DNA of 14,349 nucleotides from the NCBI GenBank assembly GCA_002427975.1, contig DIZT01000202.1, positions 8,311-22,659 of the forward strand, written 5' to 3'. How positions within the stretch are numbered: the stretch's first letter is position 1; every line of letters starts with the position of its first letter. The notes under the pieces were generated by a model. It made no database searches, was not told the DNA's origin, and worked only from the letters and a program-made list of their open reading frames with translations. Below, piece by piece: positions 6,526-14,349 of this stretch. The position numbers and the translations under genes were made by a program. This DNA is from Micrococcaceae bacterium UBA6021 (GTDB taxonomy: Bacteria > Actinomycetota > Actinomycetes > Actinomycetales > Micrococcaceae).

Positions 6526-8607
6526 GTGACGACTAACTCAGGAACCACTGCCGCCTCAAAGAAAAAGCCGAAAGGCAGAATCACCGACGGACTAAGATTC
6601 GGCCGTTTTCCGATCACCGCCGTACAGCCTGTGGTGGAGGGTGGAAAGTATCCTGCCAAAGCATTGCCGGGGGAGGGAATTGTGGTGGGCGCCACCGCAT
6701 TCCGGGAGGGCCATGACCAACTGGGTGTCAGTGCGATCCTCCTGGACCCCCGGGGGAAGGAACGCCAGCGCGTCAGGCTGGCGCCGCCCAAGGGGGAACG
6801 CGGCCTGGGGACGGACCGCTGGGAGGGCATCCTCACGCCGTCGGCCGTTGGAAACTGGACTTTTCTCATAGAGGCCTGGCACGACCGATACGGAACCTGG
6901 CACCACAACGCCGAGGTCAAGGTGGCCGCCGGGATCGACGTGGAGATGATGCTCACCGAAGGATCGGCGCTGCTCTCAGATGCGGCCGCCGATGCCTCCC
7001 GCAATGCGTCGGACCGGCGCACCCTGCGCATGGCCGCTTCCATTCTGGCCAATACGTCGCTCACGGACGAAGAGCGTCTCGGCGCCGGATTCGGCGCGGA
7101 CGTGGCCGCCGTGGTGGACCGCCAGCCGATCCGCGAACTGGTCACGGTATCCGAGCAGTTCCCGCTCCTGGTGGAGCGCGATCTCGCTGGCCGCGGAGCC
7201 TGGTACGAATTCTTCCCCCGGTCCGAAGGGGCCGTCAGGGACGCCGAAACCGGGGCCTGGACGTCCGGGAATTTCCGGACCGCGGCGAAGCGGCTGGACG
7301 CGGTGGCGGAAATGGGCTTCGACGTGCTCTACATGCCGCCGATCCACCCCATCGGTGCGAAGCACCGAAAGGGCCCCAACAACACCCTGATCGCCGGCCC
7401 GCACGACCCCGGCTCGCCCTGGGCCATCGGTGCCAAGGAGGGTGGCCACGATGCCATCCACCCGGACCTGGGAACGTTCGAGGACTTCGACGCTTTTGTG
7501 GCCCGGGCCAACGAACTGGGCCTGGAAGTTGCCCTGGACCTGGCACTGCAGGCCGCGCCGGACCACCCCTGGGTACAGTCCAACCCGGAATGGTTCACCA
7601 CGCGGGTTGACGGCAGCATCGCCTATGCGGAAAACCCGCCCAAGAAATACCAGGATATTTTCCCGCTCAATTTCGACAATGATCCTGAAGGACTTTCGAA
7701 GGAAATCCTGCGGGTCGTCCTGCTATGGGTCAGCCATGGCGTGAAGATCTTCCGGGTGGATAATCCGCACACCAAACCGGTGTGGTTCTGGGAATGGCTC
7801 ATTGGCCAGGTCAACAAAAAGACCCCGGGCGTGGTGTTCCTCGCCGAGGCATTCACCCGCCCTGCGATGATGCACGCCCTCGGCCGGGCCGGGTTCCAGC
7901 AGTCCTATACCTACTTCACCTGGCGGAACACCAAAAAGGAACTGGAAACCTATTTCACGGAAGTCAGCCATGAGTCCCCGGCGTACTTCCGGCCCAACTT
8001 CTTTGTCAACACCCCGGACATCCTCACCGAATACCTTCAGTTCGGCGGTCCGGCGGCGTTCAAGATCCGGGCAGCGTTGGCCTCCACCGCCAGCCCGCTG
8101 TGGGGCGTTTATGCCGGCTACGAACTCTACGAGCATGTTGCCCGCCCCGGCGCGGAAGAGTACATCGACAACGAAAAGTTCGAGTACAAAGCCCGCGACT
8201 GGGACGCTGCCGCGAAATCGGGCCGGACGCTGGCGCCGTACCTGACCAGGCTCAACGCGATCAGGCACGCCCACCCGGCGCTGCAGGACCTGCAGAACCT
8301 TACGGTCCACCACAGCACCGACGACGCCACGGTGGTGTACTCCAAGCACAAGACCCTGCCGGACGGCACCAAGGACACCATCATTGTGGTGGTCAACGTT
8401 GATCCGCACGGCATCAGGGAGAGCACCGTTTCGCTGGACCTCGCGGCCCTGGAACTTGACCCCGAGGATCTGTCGCCCAACGGCGGGTTCCTGGTGGATG
8501 ACCTCCTTTCCGGTGAATCCTGGGAATGGGGCGAATACAACTACGTCCGCCTGGACGCGCATGTCGAACCCGCACACATCCTGAGCGTGAGGAGATTGCA
8601 TCAGTGA
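6526..8607 (+). CDS. glgE: Maltose-1-phosphate maltosyltransferase GlgE (GH13_3)
   Basis: A 693-residue cytoplasmic enzyme (EC 2.4.99.16) that transfers maltosyl units from alpha-maltose 1-phosphate to the non-reducing end of alpha-1,4-glucans. An N-terminal GlgE-specific (DUF3416-type) beta domain covers about residues 20-205, followed by the GH13 barrel with family signatures: ALDLALQAAPDHPWV, nucleophile D412 in FRVDNPHTKP, acid/base E441 in FLAEAFTRP, and D498 in VNTPDIL. The DNPHTKP motif and the shortened region I separate GlgE from other GH13 enzymes. Known homologues are about 675-700 residues. The GTG at 6526 gives MTTNSGTT and lies 7 nt after a -10 element. It is first in an operon; its TGA overlaps the treS GTG by 4 nt, so the two are translationally coupled. 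Function is secure. Confidence 0.96.
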   Translation: MTTNSGTTAASKKKPKGRITDGLRFGRFPITAVQPVVEGGKYPAKALPGEGIVVGATAFREGHDQLGVSAILLDPRGKERQRVRLAPPKGERGLGTDRWEGILTPSAVGNWTFLIEAWHDRYGTWHHNAEVKVAAGIDVEMMLTEGSALLSDAAADASRNASDRRTLRMAASILANTSLTDEERLGAGFGADVAAVVDRQPIRELVTVSEQFPLLVERDLAGRGAWYEFFPRSEGAVRDAETGAWTSGNFRTAAKRLDAVAEMGFDVLYMPPIHPIGAKHRKGPNNTLIAGPHDPGSPWAIGAKEGGHDAIHPDLGTFEDFDAFVARANELGLEVALDLALQAAPDHPWVQSNPEWFTTRVDGSIAYAENPPKKYQDIFPLNFDNDPEGLSKEILRVVLLWVSHGVKIFRVDNPHTKPVWFWEWLIGQVNKKTPGVVFLAEAFTRPAMMHALGRAGFQQSYTYFTWRNTKKELETYFTEVSHESPAYFRPNFFVNTPDILTEYLQFGGPAAFKIRAALASTASPLWGVYAGYELYEHVARPGAEEYIDNEKFEYKARDWDAAAKSGRTLAPYLTRLNAIRHAHPALQDLQNLTVHHSTDDATVVYSKHKTLPDGTKDTIIVVVNVDPHGIRESTVSLDLAALELDPEDLSPNGGFLVDDLLSGESWEWGEYNYVRLDAHVEPAHILSVRRLHQ
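8589..8594 (+). promoter_or_regulatory. Ribosome-binding site of treS inside the end of glgE
   Basis: GAGGAG lies 9 nt before the GTG at 8604, within the last codons of glgE. It picks this GTG over the upstream open frame that begins at 8526, which overlaps glgE and encodes unrelated residues. Confidence 0.7.
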
Positions 8608-10400
8608 GCTTTAATCCGCCGAGTTCCGGTCAGCATTTCACCCCCAAGAGCACGTTTGAGCTAAACGCCCCGGGCCTTCCCCACGATCCGCTGTGGTACC
8701 GGAAGGCCGTGTTCTATGAGGTGCTGGTGCGGGCATTTGCGGATGCGAACGGCGACGGTTCGGGGGACTTCTCCGGCCTGATCGACAGGCTGGACTACCT
8801 GCAGTGGCTTGGTGTGGACTGCCTGTGGCTCCCGCCGTTCTTCCAGTCCCCGCTGCGTGACGGCGGCTACGACATCTCGGACTACAACTCCGTCCTGGAC
8901 GAGTTCGGCACCATCAGCGACTTCAAGCGGCTCGTGGCCGAGTCCCATGCCCGTGGCGTGCGGGTCATCATTGACCTGCCGCTGAACCACACCTCGGACC
9001 AGCATCCCTGGTTCCAGGAATCGCGCAAGGACCCGGACGGTCCCTTCGGCGACTTTTACGTGTGGAGCGATACGGACGAGAAGTACCAGGACGCCCGCAT
9101 TATCTTCGTGGACACGGAGGAGTCCAACTGGACCTTCGACCCCATCCGCCGGCAGTTCTTCTGGCACCGCTTCTTCAGCCACCAGCCTGACCTGAACTTT
9201 GAGAACCCCAAGGTCATCGAGGCCCTCTTTGATGTGGTCCGGTTCTGGCTGGACCAAGGCATCGACGGTTTCCGTGCGGACGCCATCCCGTACCTCTTCG
9301 AGGAGGAGGGGACCAACTGCGAAAACCTGCCGGCCACCCATGACTTCCTGCGCAAGCTGCGGGCCATGGTGGATGAAAGCTACCCGGGCCGGGTCATCAT
9401 CGCCGAGGCCAACCAGCCGCCCAACGAGGTGGTGGAGTACTTCGGGACAGCAGAGGAGCCCGAATGCCACATGGCCTTCCACTTCCCCATCATGCCGCGC
9501 CTCTATTACGCCCTGCGCGACCAGAAGGCCGCTCCGATCATTGAGACCATGCATGACACCCCGGAGATCCCCGAAGGGGCGCAATGGGGGACGTTCCTGC
9601 GCAACCACGATGAACTGACGCTGGAGATGGTCACGGCCGACGAGCGTGCGGCGATGCTGGGCTGGTATGCCCCGGACCCCCGGATGCGCGCCAATATCGG
9701 GATCCGGCGCCGACTTGCGCCGTTGCTGGATAATTCCCGGGCGGAGATCGAACTGATCAATGCCCTACTGCTGTCTCTGCCGGGCAGCCCGTTCCTGTAT
9801 TACGGGGACGAGATCGGCATGGGGGACAACATCTGGCTCGAAGACCGCGATGCGGTGCGGACGCCCATGCAGTGGAACCCGGACCGCAACGCAGGATTCT
9901 CCAATGCCGATCCGGGCAAGCTCTACCTGCCTGTCATCCAGTCGCTCGTGTACAACTACAGCATGGCCAATGTCGAAGCCGAGGCCGCCCACTCCGGGTC
10001 CCTGCTCCGCTGGACGCGGCAGATCCTCAGCGTCCGCAAGAACCATCCTGCCTTCGGGCTGGGCGCGTTCAAACATGTCCAAGCCGATCACGACTCCGTG
10101 GTGGCGTATCTCCGGGAACTGTCGGATGACAACTCTGCGGGCGTGGCCGGCGAATCCATTCTGTGCGCCTTCAACCTTTCCCAGCACCCCGTCGCTGCAA
10201 AACTGCGGATGCCCGAGTTCGCCGGCCGTGGGCTGCGGGACGTGTTCGGCGGCCAGCCGTTCCCCGGGGTCGACGACGGCGGATCACTGACGCTGACGCT
10301 GGGAAGCCATGATTTCTTCTGGCTGCGGGTCCGCTCTGCGACGTCCAATCCGGCCTCCCCGTACACGCAGGCAATGCCCATCCTGTCCATCGAGAACTGA
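8604..10400 (+). CDS. treS: Trehalose synthase TreS (maltose alpha-D-glucosyltransferase, GH13_16)
   Basis: A 598-residue cytoplasmic isomerase (EC 5.4.99.16) that interconverts trehalose and maltose; in the GlgE pathway it supplies maltose for phosphorylation. It starts with a short Ser/Pro-rich tail, then [16 protein letters not shown], the usual TreS opening. The GH13 regions are [17 protein letters not shown], nucleophile D226 in [13 protein letters not shown], acid/base E268 in [17 protein letters not shown], and D336 in [10 protein letters not shown], close to the published D230/E272/D342 of mycobacterial TreS. Length matches the roughly 600 residues of TreS without a fused kinase. The GTG start overlaps the glgE TGA (GTGA), with GAGGAG upstream. 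The maltokinase-branching enzyme gene starts 1 nt after its stop. Function is secure. Confidence 0.95.
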   Translation: MSFNPPSSGQHFTPKSTFELNAPGLPHDPLWYRKAVFYEVLVRAFADANGDGSGDFSGLIDRLDYLQWLGVDCLWLPPFFQSPLRDGGYDISDYNSVLDEFGTISDFKRLVAESHARGVRVIIDLPLNHTSDQHPWFQESRKDPDGPFGDFYVWSDTDEKYQDARIIFVDTEESNWTFDPIRRQFFWHRFFSHQPDLNFENPKVIEALFDVVRFWLDQGIDGFRADAIPYLFEEEGTNCENLPATHDFLRKLRAMVDESYPGRVIIAEANQPPNEVVEYFGTAEEPECHMAFHFPIMPRLYYALRDQKAAPIIETMHDTPEIPEGAQWGTFLRNHDELTLEMVTADERAAMLGWYAPDPRMRANIGIRRRLAPLLDNSRAEIELINALLLSLPGSPFLYYGDEIGMGDNIWLEDRDAVRTPMQWNPDRNAGFSNADPGKLYLPVIQSLVYNYSMANVEAEAAHSGSLLRWTRQILSVRKNHPAFGLGAFKHVQADHDSVVAYLRELSDDNSAGVAGESILCAFNLSQHPVAAKLRMPEFAGRGLRDVFGGQPFPGVDDGGSLTLTLGSHDFFWLRVRSATSNPASPYTQAMPILSIEN

Positions 10401-10401
10401 T

Positions 10402-13400
10402 ATGGCCCAGCCCACCCTCACCGCCACACTGAGCGCCGTCCTTCGGGAATGGCTTCCACGCCAGCGCTGGTTCCCCGTGAAAACAGCGGACTTTTCGCTG
10501 GAACAGGCAGGCAGCCTGAGCCTCGAGGATGCCGCCGGTCAGGCGCGGCTGGAGATCTTCCTGCTTGCTGTTTCCTCCCGGACGGCCGACGGCGGACTCC
10601 GGACTGACGTGGTCCAGGTCCCGCTGAGTTACCGGGACAGTCCGCTCGCCGGAGCCGAGCGGGCACTGGTCGGCCAGGCTCCTGACGCCGGGATGGCCTG
10701 GATCTATGACGCCGTGCACGATCCTTCCTTTGTGTCCTCCTGGCTGGAGCTGATCCGGTCCGAAGCAGGTTCGCGCACCGGTTCGGCGACGGGCCACCGC
10801 ACGGGTTCGGAGCACCCGCTGCCCACTGCCTATGGAGTGGTCAAAGTACTGTCCGGCGAGCAGTCCAACAGTTCGGTCATTGTTGACGACGGCGAGTCCG
10901 CGGCCATCGTGAAATTCTTCCGGGTCCTCTCCGAAGGGATAAACCCTGAGGTCGAGGTGGGGGCCGTGCTGACGGCCCAGGGCACCTCCGAGGTTCCAGC
11001 CACCTTGGGGTGGGTCCGCGGGGAATGGCAAGCGCCGGCGTCGGCGGGCCTCGCGGCACAGGCTCCAGCGCAGGGCGAACTTGCCGTAGCCCACGAATTC
11101 CTTGCCGGCGGCCGTGATGCCTGGCGCCTCGCGGTGGATGCCGCCCGCACGGGCACAGACTTCACTGCCGAGGCGCATGCCTTGGGTGCTGCCACTGCCA
11201 CGGTCCACCGCAGGCTGGCGGATGCCCTCGGAACGTCGGTCGAGCCGGCCCCGGGCCGGCTCATTGCTCCCGGAGTAGCCCAGCGCGTCCGGCAGGCATG
11301 GGCGGAAGCCGGCGCCGCCGTCGGGCCTTACGACGACGCGCTGCGGGCGCTGCTTGGCGAGCTCGACGGCGTGCCGGCCGGGCCGCTGCAGCGGATCCAC
11401 GGCGATCTCCACCTCGGCCAGATTCTGCAGGTCCCCGGACACGGCGCGGATCCGGGCCGGTGGGCCATCCTGGATTTTGAGGGTGAGCCGCTGCGGCCCA
11501 TCGCCGAACGCAACTTTCCCGATGTTCCGCTCCGGGACGTGGTGGGGATGCTGCGTTCCTTCGACTACGCTGCCGGCGCGGCAGAACGGGAATATCAGGG
11601 TGCCCGCGTTCCGGCGTCCTGGGTCGATGATTGCGCGGATGCGTTCCTCGCCGGCTACGCCGAAGTCACACCCGGCACCATCGACCGGCGTTCACCGCTC
11701 TTTGTGGCATTGTGGCTGGACAAGGCCCTTTACGAAGTCGTTTATGAATTGCGGAACAGACCTGACTGGCTGGCCATTCCAACGAATGCCTCCAGGCGGC
11801 TCCTCAGCGTTAAAGGCTCCGGCGATCAGGCCCGGGCAGCATCGGAAGGTATCAAAATGACAGGCTCAGCACGTACAGACCGGCCCGGTGTGCCGCTTCA
11901 CGTGGACGCGGAAACGTTGGCCCGGGTGGCAAACGGCGAGCACCATGCTCCACACTCGGTGCTCGGTGCCCATCTGGACGACCATGGCCACGTGACCGTC
12001 CGGACGGTCAAGCACCTCGCGGAGTCGGTGAGCGTGGTGACTGCCGTTGGCTCGGTGCCCATGTCCCACGAGGCCAACGGCGTGTGGGTGGCCGTCCTGG
12101 AGCCGCTCCAGCACGGCCACGTTCCCGACTACCGGCTGGAGGTCACCTATCCCGGTGCCGAACCGCTGACAGTGGACGAGCCCTACCGCTATCTGCCCAC
12201 CGTGGGTGAGGTGGACCTGCACCTGATCGGCGAGGGCCGGCACGAGAAGCTCTGGGAAGTCCTTGGCGCGCACGTCCAGCACTACAAGTCCTCCCTCGGC
12301 GATGTTGACGGCGTCTCCTTTGCCGTCTGGGCCCCGAACGCGCAGGCGGTCCGAGTCAAAGGCGACTTCAATGCCTGGGACGGCCGCGAAAATTCGCTCC
12401 GCTCGCTGGGATCCTCCGGCGTGTGGGAAGTCTTCGTGCCCGGCGTTTTAGCAGGGGCGTGCTACAAATTCGAAATCAAGACCAAGGGCGGCTACTGGGT
12501 TGAGAAGGCCGACCCCCTGGCCTTTGGCACTGAGGTCCCGCCGCTGACGGCGTCCAGGGTGGTGGAACCGTCCTACACCTTCAAGGACGCCGAATGGATG
12601 GATGCACGCGCCCAGCGTGACCCGCACAATTCGCCGATGAGCGTCTACGAAGTCCACCTCGGATCCTGGCGCCTTGGGCTGGGCTACCGCGAGCTCGCCA
12701 CGGAGCTGGTGGACTACGTCAAATGGCTGGGGTTCACGCACGTTGAGTTCATGCCCGTGGCTGAACACCCCTTCGGCGGCTCGTGGGGCTACCAGGTGAC
12801 GTCCTACTTTGCGCCGACGTCGCGCTTTGGCCATCCGGACGAATTCCGGTTCCTGGTGGATTCCCTGCACCAGGCCGGAATCGGTGTGCTGCTGGACTGG
12901 GTACCGGCGCACTTCCCCAAGGATGCCTGGGCGCTGGCCCAGTTCGACGGCGAACCCCTGTACGAGCACGCGGACCCGAACCTGGGCGAGCACCCCGACT
13001 GGGGAACGCTGATCTTCGACTTTGGCCGCACTGAGGTGCGCAACTTCCTGGTGGCCAACGCACTGTACTGGCTCGACGAGTTCCACATCGACGGACTCCG
13101 GGTTGATGCGGTGGCCTCGATGCTGTACCTGGACTATTCGCGCGAAGAGGGGCAGTGGTCGCCCAACCGCTTCGGCGGACGCGAGAACCTGGAAGCCATT
13201 TCCTTCCTCCAGGAAGTCAACGCCACCGTCTACAAGACCCACCCCGGCGCGGTGATGATCGCCGAGGAGTCCACAGCTTTCCCCGGCGTCACCGCCCCCA
13301 CGAGCCACGGCGGCCTGGGCTTCGGGCTCAAGTGGAACATGGGCTGGATGCACGACTCACTCAAGTACGCCTCCGAGGACCCGGTCAACCGGAAGTGGCA

Positions 13401-14082
13401 CCACGGTACCGTGACGTTCTCCATGGTCTACGCGTTCACCGAGAACTTCCTGCTCCCCATCAGCCATGACGAAGTGGTGCACGGCAAAGGCTCCATGCTC
13501 CGGAAGATGCCGGGGGACCGCTGGCAGCAGCTGGCCAACCTGCGTGCCTTCCTTGCGTACCAGTGGGCACACCCCGGCAAGCAGCTCATCTTCATGGGCA
13601 CCGAATTCGGCCAGGAGGCTGAATGGTCCGAGCAGCACGGCCTGGACTGGTACCTGGCCGAGATTCCGGCGCACCGCGGAATGCAGCTCCTCACCAAGGA
13701 CCTCAACGAGCTTTACAGCTCGACGCCGGCCCTCTACGCCCGGGATAACGAGCCCGGCGGCTTCCAGTGGATTAACGGTGGGGACGCCGACCGCAACGTC
13801 CTGACGTTTGTCCGCTGGGACAAGGACGGCAATCCTTTGGTCTGCGCCATCAACTTCTCCGGTGGTCCGCACGTGGGCTACGACCTAGGCGTACCGGCTG
13901 CCGGGGCCTGGACCGAAGTTCTTAACACCGATGCGGCGGCCTATGGCGGATCCGGCGTCCTCAACGGCGGTGAGTTGACCGCTGCCGACGAAGGGCTCGA
14001 TGGCCAGCCGGCATCGTTGACCGTAACGTTGCCGCCCCTGGGCGCGGCGTACTTCAAGCCCGTCCCGCTGGCAGCCAGCTGA
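10402..14082 (+). CDS. glgB: Maltokinase - glycogen branching enzyme fusion (Mak/Pep2-GlgB)
   Basis: A 1226-residue two-enzyme protein with no stop between the halves. Residues 1-485 form a maltokinase (EC 2.7.1.175) of the aminoglycoside-phosphotransferase-like fold: QRWFPVK near the N-terminus, [10 protein letters not shown] in the ATP-binding region, catalytic D335 in HGDLHLGQ, and metal-binding D358 in DFEGEP. Residues 486-1226 form GlgB (EC 2.4.1.18, GH13_9): an N1 domain, CBM48 at about 614-715, then the barrel with DWVPAHFP, D902 in DGLRVDAV, E955 in IAEES and D1023 in [10 protein letters not shown]. The GlgB part alone is 741 residues, a normal full GlgB length, and its catalytic residues sit 12 positions after those of E. 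coli GlgB. The ATG is 1 nt after the treS stop without a clear ribosome-binding site, so it is probably coupled to treS. An internal ATG at the junction may also give free GlgB. It makes maltose 1-phosphate for GlgE and branches its product. Confidence 0.95.
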   Translation: MAQPTLTATLSAVLREWLPRQRWFPVKTADFSLEQAGSLSLEDAAGQARLEIFLLAVSSRTADGGLRTDVVQVPLSYRDSPLAGAERALVGQAPDAGMAWIYDAVHDPSFVSSWLELIRSEAGSRTGSATGHRTGSEHPLPTAYGVVKVLSGEQSNSSVIVDDGESAAIVKFFRVLSEGINPEVEVGAVLTAQGTSEVPATLGWVRGEWQAPASAGLAAQAPAQGELAVAHEFLAGGRDAWRLAVDAARTGTDFTAEAHALGAATATVHRRLADALGTSVEPAPGRLIAPGVAQRVRQAWAEAGAAVGPYDDALRALLGELDGVPAGPLQRIHGDLHLGQILQVPGHGADPGRWAILDFEGEPLRPIAERNFPDVPLRDVVGMLRSFDYAAGAAEREYQGARVPASWVDDCADAFLAGYAEVTPGTIDRRSPLFVALWLDKALYEVVYELRNRPDWLAIPTNASRRLLSVKGSGDQARAASEGIKMTGSARTDRPGVPLHVDAETLARVANGEHHAPHSVLGAHLDDHGHVTVRTVKHLAESVSVVTAVGSVPMSHEANGVWVAVLEPLQHGHVPDYRLEVTYPGAEPLTVDEPYRYLPTVGEVDLHLIGEGRHEKLWEVLGAHVQHYKSSLGDVDGVSFAVWAPNAQAVRVKGDFNAWDGRENSLRSLGSSGVWEVFVPGVLAGACYKFEIKTKGGYWVEKADPLAFGTEVPPLTASRVVEPSYTFKDAEWMDARAQRDPHNSPMSVYEVHLGSWRLGLGYRELATELVDYVKWLGFTHVEFMPVAEHPFGGSWGYQVTSYFAPTSRFGHPDEFRFLVDSLHQAGIGVLLDWVPAHFPKDAWALAQFDGEPLYEHADPNLGEHPDWGTLIFDFGRTEVRNFLVANALYWLDEFHIDGLRVDAVASMLYLDYSREEGQWSPNRFGGRENLEAISFLQEVNATVYKTHPGAVMIAEESTAFPGVTAPTSHGGLGFGLKWNMGWMHDSLKYASEDPVNRKWHHGTVTFSMVYAFTENFLLPISHDEVVHGKGSMLRKMPGDRWQQLANLRAFLAYQWAHPGKQLIFMGTEFGQEAEWSEQHGLDWYLAEIPAHRGMQLLTKDLNELYSSTPALYARDNEPGGFQWINGGDADRNVLTFVRWDKDGNPLVCAINFSGGPHVGYDLGVPAAGAWTEVLNTDAAAYGGSGVLNGGELTAADEGLDGQPASLTVTLPPLGAAYFKPVPLAAS
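10774..10821 (+). repeat. Two-copy 24-nt in-frame repeat in the maltokinase domain
   Basis: Units at 10774-10797 and 10798-10821 begin with near-identical 13-mers (12 of 13 match) and encode RTGSATGH and RTGSEHPL at residues 125-140. The second halves have diverged. The repeat makes a Gly/Ser/Thr-rich loop between the N-terminal cap region and the ATP-binding strands of the kinase, most simply explained by an old 8-codon duplication. Confidence 0.5.
11844..11859 (+). promoter_or_regulatory. Internal ribosome-binding site and ATG at the maltokinase/GlgB junction
   Basis: GGAAGG at 11844-11849 lies 7 nt before an in-frame ATG at 11857. The ATG (MTGSART) falls just where a free-standing 741-residue GlgB would begin. 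It could allow production of separate GlgB in addition to the fusion, or be a relic from when the genes were separate. Whether it is used cannot be told from sequence. Confidence 0.45.
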
Positions 14083-14119
14083 GACTATGGTGTGAACCCG
14101 CTCTCATAAATGGGCGGCG

Positions 14120-14154
14120 AAAAGCCCGGAATCCCTTGAGATTCCGGGCTTTTT
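14120..14154 (+). terminator. Intrinsic (rho-independent) terminator of the glgE-treS-mak/glgB operon
   Basis: A perfect 14-bp inverted repeat (14120-14133 with 14140-14153) encloses a 6-nt loop (CCTTGA). The core of the stem is GCCCGGAATC, the outer four pairs are A-T, and the 3' arm ends in a run of five T. It starts 38 nt after the stop codon. The stem flanked by A and T runs could also work in the reverse direction. Confidence 0.92.
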
Positions 14155-14197
14155 GCTGCCCTCAGGATGGTGGCGCAGGGGGGTGTCCCGGGCGTGG

Positions 14198-14227
14198 TTG
14201 GCCATCCCGCCAAAGTGGTGGTAGAGT
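14198..14227 (+). promoter_or_regulatory. Possible upstream promoter in the region before the right edge
   Basis: TTGGCC at 14198-14203 and TAGAGT at 14222-14227 are separated by 18 nt. Stable-RNA operons often have tandem promoters, and this one would point the same way as the stronger promoter at 14309. The -35 match is only partial. Confidence 0.3.
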
Positions 14228-14308
14228 TTATTTCCGCGCTGCTCCACGGAGTCAGACCGAAAAAACCGACACGAAAGCCTCAGGCTGATGAAGGTCGCGG
14301 ACGCCGGT

Positions 14309-14337
14309 TTGACAAGAGTGAGACCAGCGGGTAAGTT
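14309..14337 (+). promoter_or_regulatory. Strong sigma70-type promoter at the right edge, probably of an rRNA operon
   Basis: A consensus -35 TTGACA (14309-14314), a 17-nt spacer and a -10 TAAGTT (14332-14337) are followed by TGAAAAGTTGCT to the window end. This string resembles the start of 16S rRNA leaders that I recall from Arthrobacter. No gene fits in 14155-14349, so the transcript begins near 14344 and its gene lies outside the window. The promoter is directly visible; the rRNA assignment is from memory and unchecked. Confidence 0.65.
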
Positions 14338-14349
14338 TGAAAAGTTGCT

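Noticed and set aside
7723..9608. Antisense frames of about 300 codons opposite glgE (7723-8601) and treS (8661-9608)
   Set aside because: They mirror conserved coding regions, have no motif or ribosome-binding site, and are best read as shadows.
14276..14286. Palindrome AGCCT-C-AGGCT before the right-edge promoter
   Set aside because: Five-bp arms around a single base are common by chance and too tight for a stable hairpin.
1..14349. CRISPR arrays, insertion sequences, tRNA genes or phage genes
   Set aside because: No spaced repeats, transposase motifs, terminal inverted repeats or cloverleaf-like sequence were seen. Apart from the ribonuclease remnant, the region looks like core metabolism.

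Overview
The window looks like chromosomal DNA from a high-GC Gram-positive actinobacterium, most likely Arthrobacter, Pseudarthrobacter or a close relative in the Micrococcales. The reasons are the G+C-rich codon third positions, GTG and TTG starts, apparently leaderless promoters, a GlgE-type maltosyltransferase, and a maltokinase fused to the glycogen branching enzyme. The genus is an inference from recalled families; no search was possible.

Layout. Positions 50-877 (minus) hold a nitrilase-superfamily amidohydrolase. It diverges from glgX (1015-3126, plus), a glycogen debranching enzyme. Two small genes follow glgX closely: a secreted RNase Sa/barnase-type ribonuclease reduced to its signal segment, linker and last ~23 residues (3145-3372), and an apparently intact barstar-family inhibitor (3402-3758). 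The barstar gene meets glgP (3755-6373, minus, alpha-glucan phosphorylase) tail to tail, with the two stop codons overlapping in one TTAA. A 152-bp divergent region separates glgP from the operon glgE (6526-8607), treS (8604-10400) and mak-glgB (10402-14082). That operon ends in a strong intrinsic terminator (14120-14154). The last ~190 bp contain no gene, but end in a near-consensus promoter resembling the rRNA-operon promoters of this group, so a 16S gene or other stable-RNA operon probably lies just beyond the right edge.

How the genes work together. The right-hand operon encodes the complete GlgE pathway: TreS converts trehalose to maltose, the maltokinase domain makes maltose 1-phosphate, GlgE uses it to extend alpha-1,4-glucan, and GlgB adds alpha-1,6 branches. 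GlgP and GlgX to the left take the polymer apart by phosphorolysis and debranching. The locus is therefore a synthesis-plus-breakdown module for branched alpha-glucan, and no glgA, glgC or glgM gene is present in the window. glgX, glgP and glgE each show a TAnnnT -10 hexamer exactly 7 nt before the start codon, which suggests leaderless mRNAs.

The most noteworthy points are the gutted ribonuclease next to a kept barstar, the kinase-branching enzyme fusion that retains an internal ribosome-binding site and ATG at the domain junction, the repeated leaderless promoter layout, and the overlapping convergent stops.
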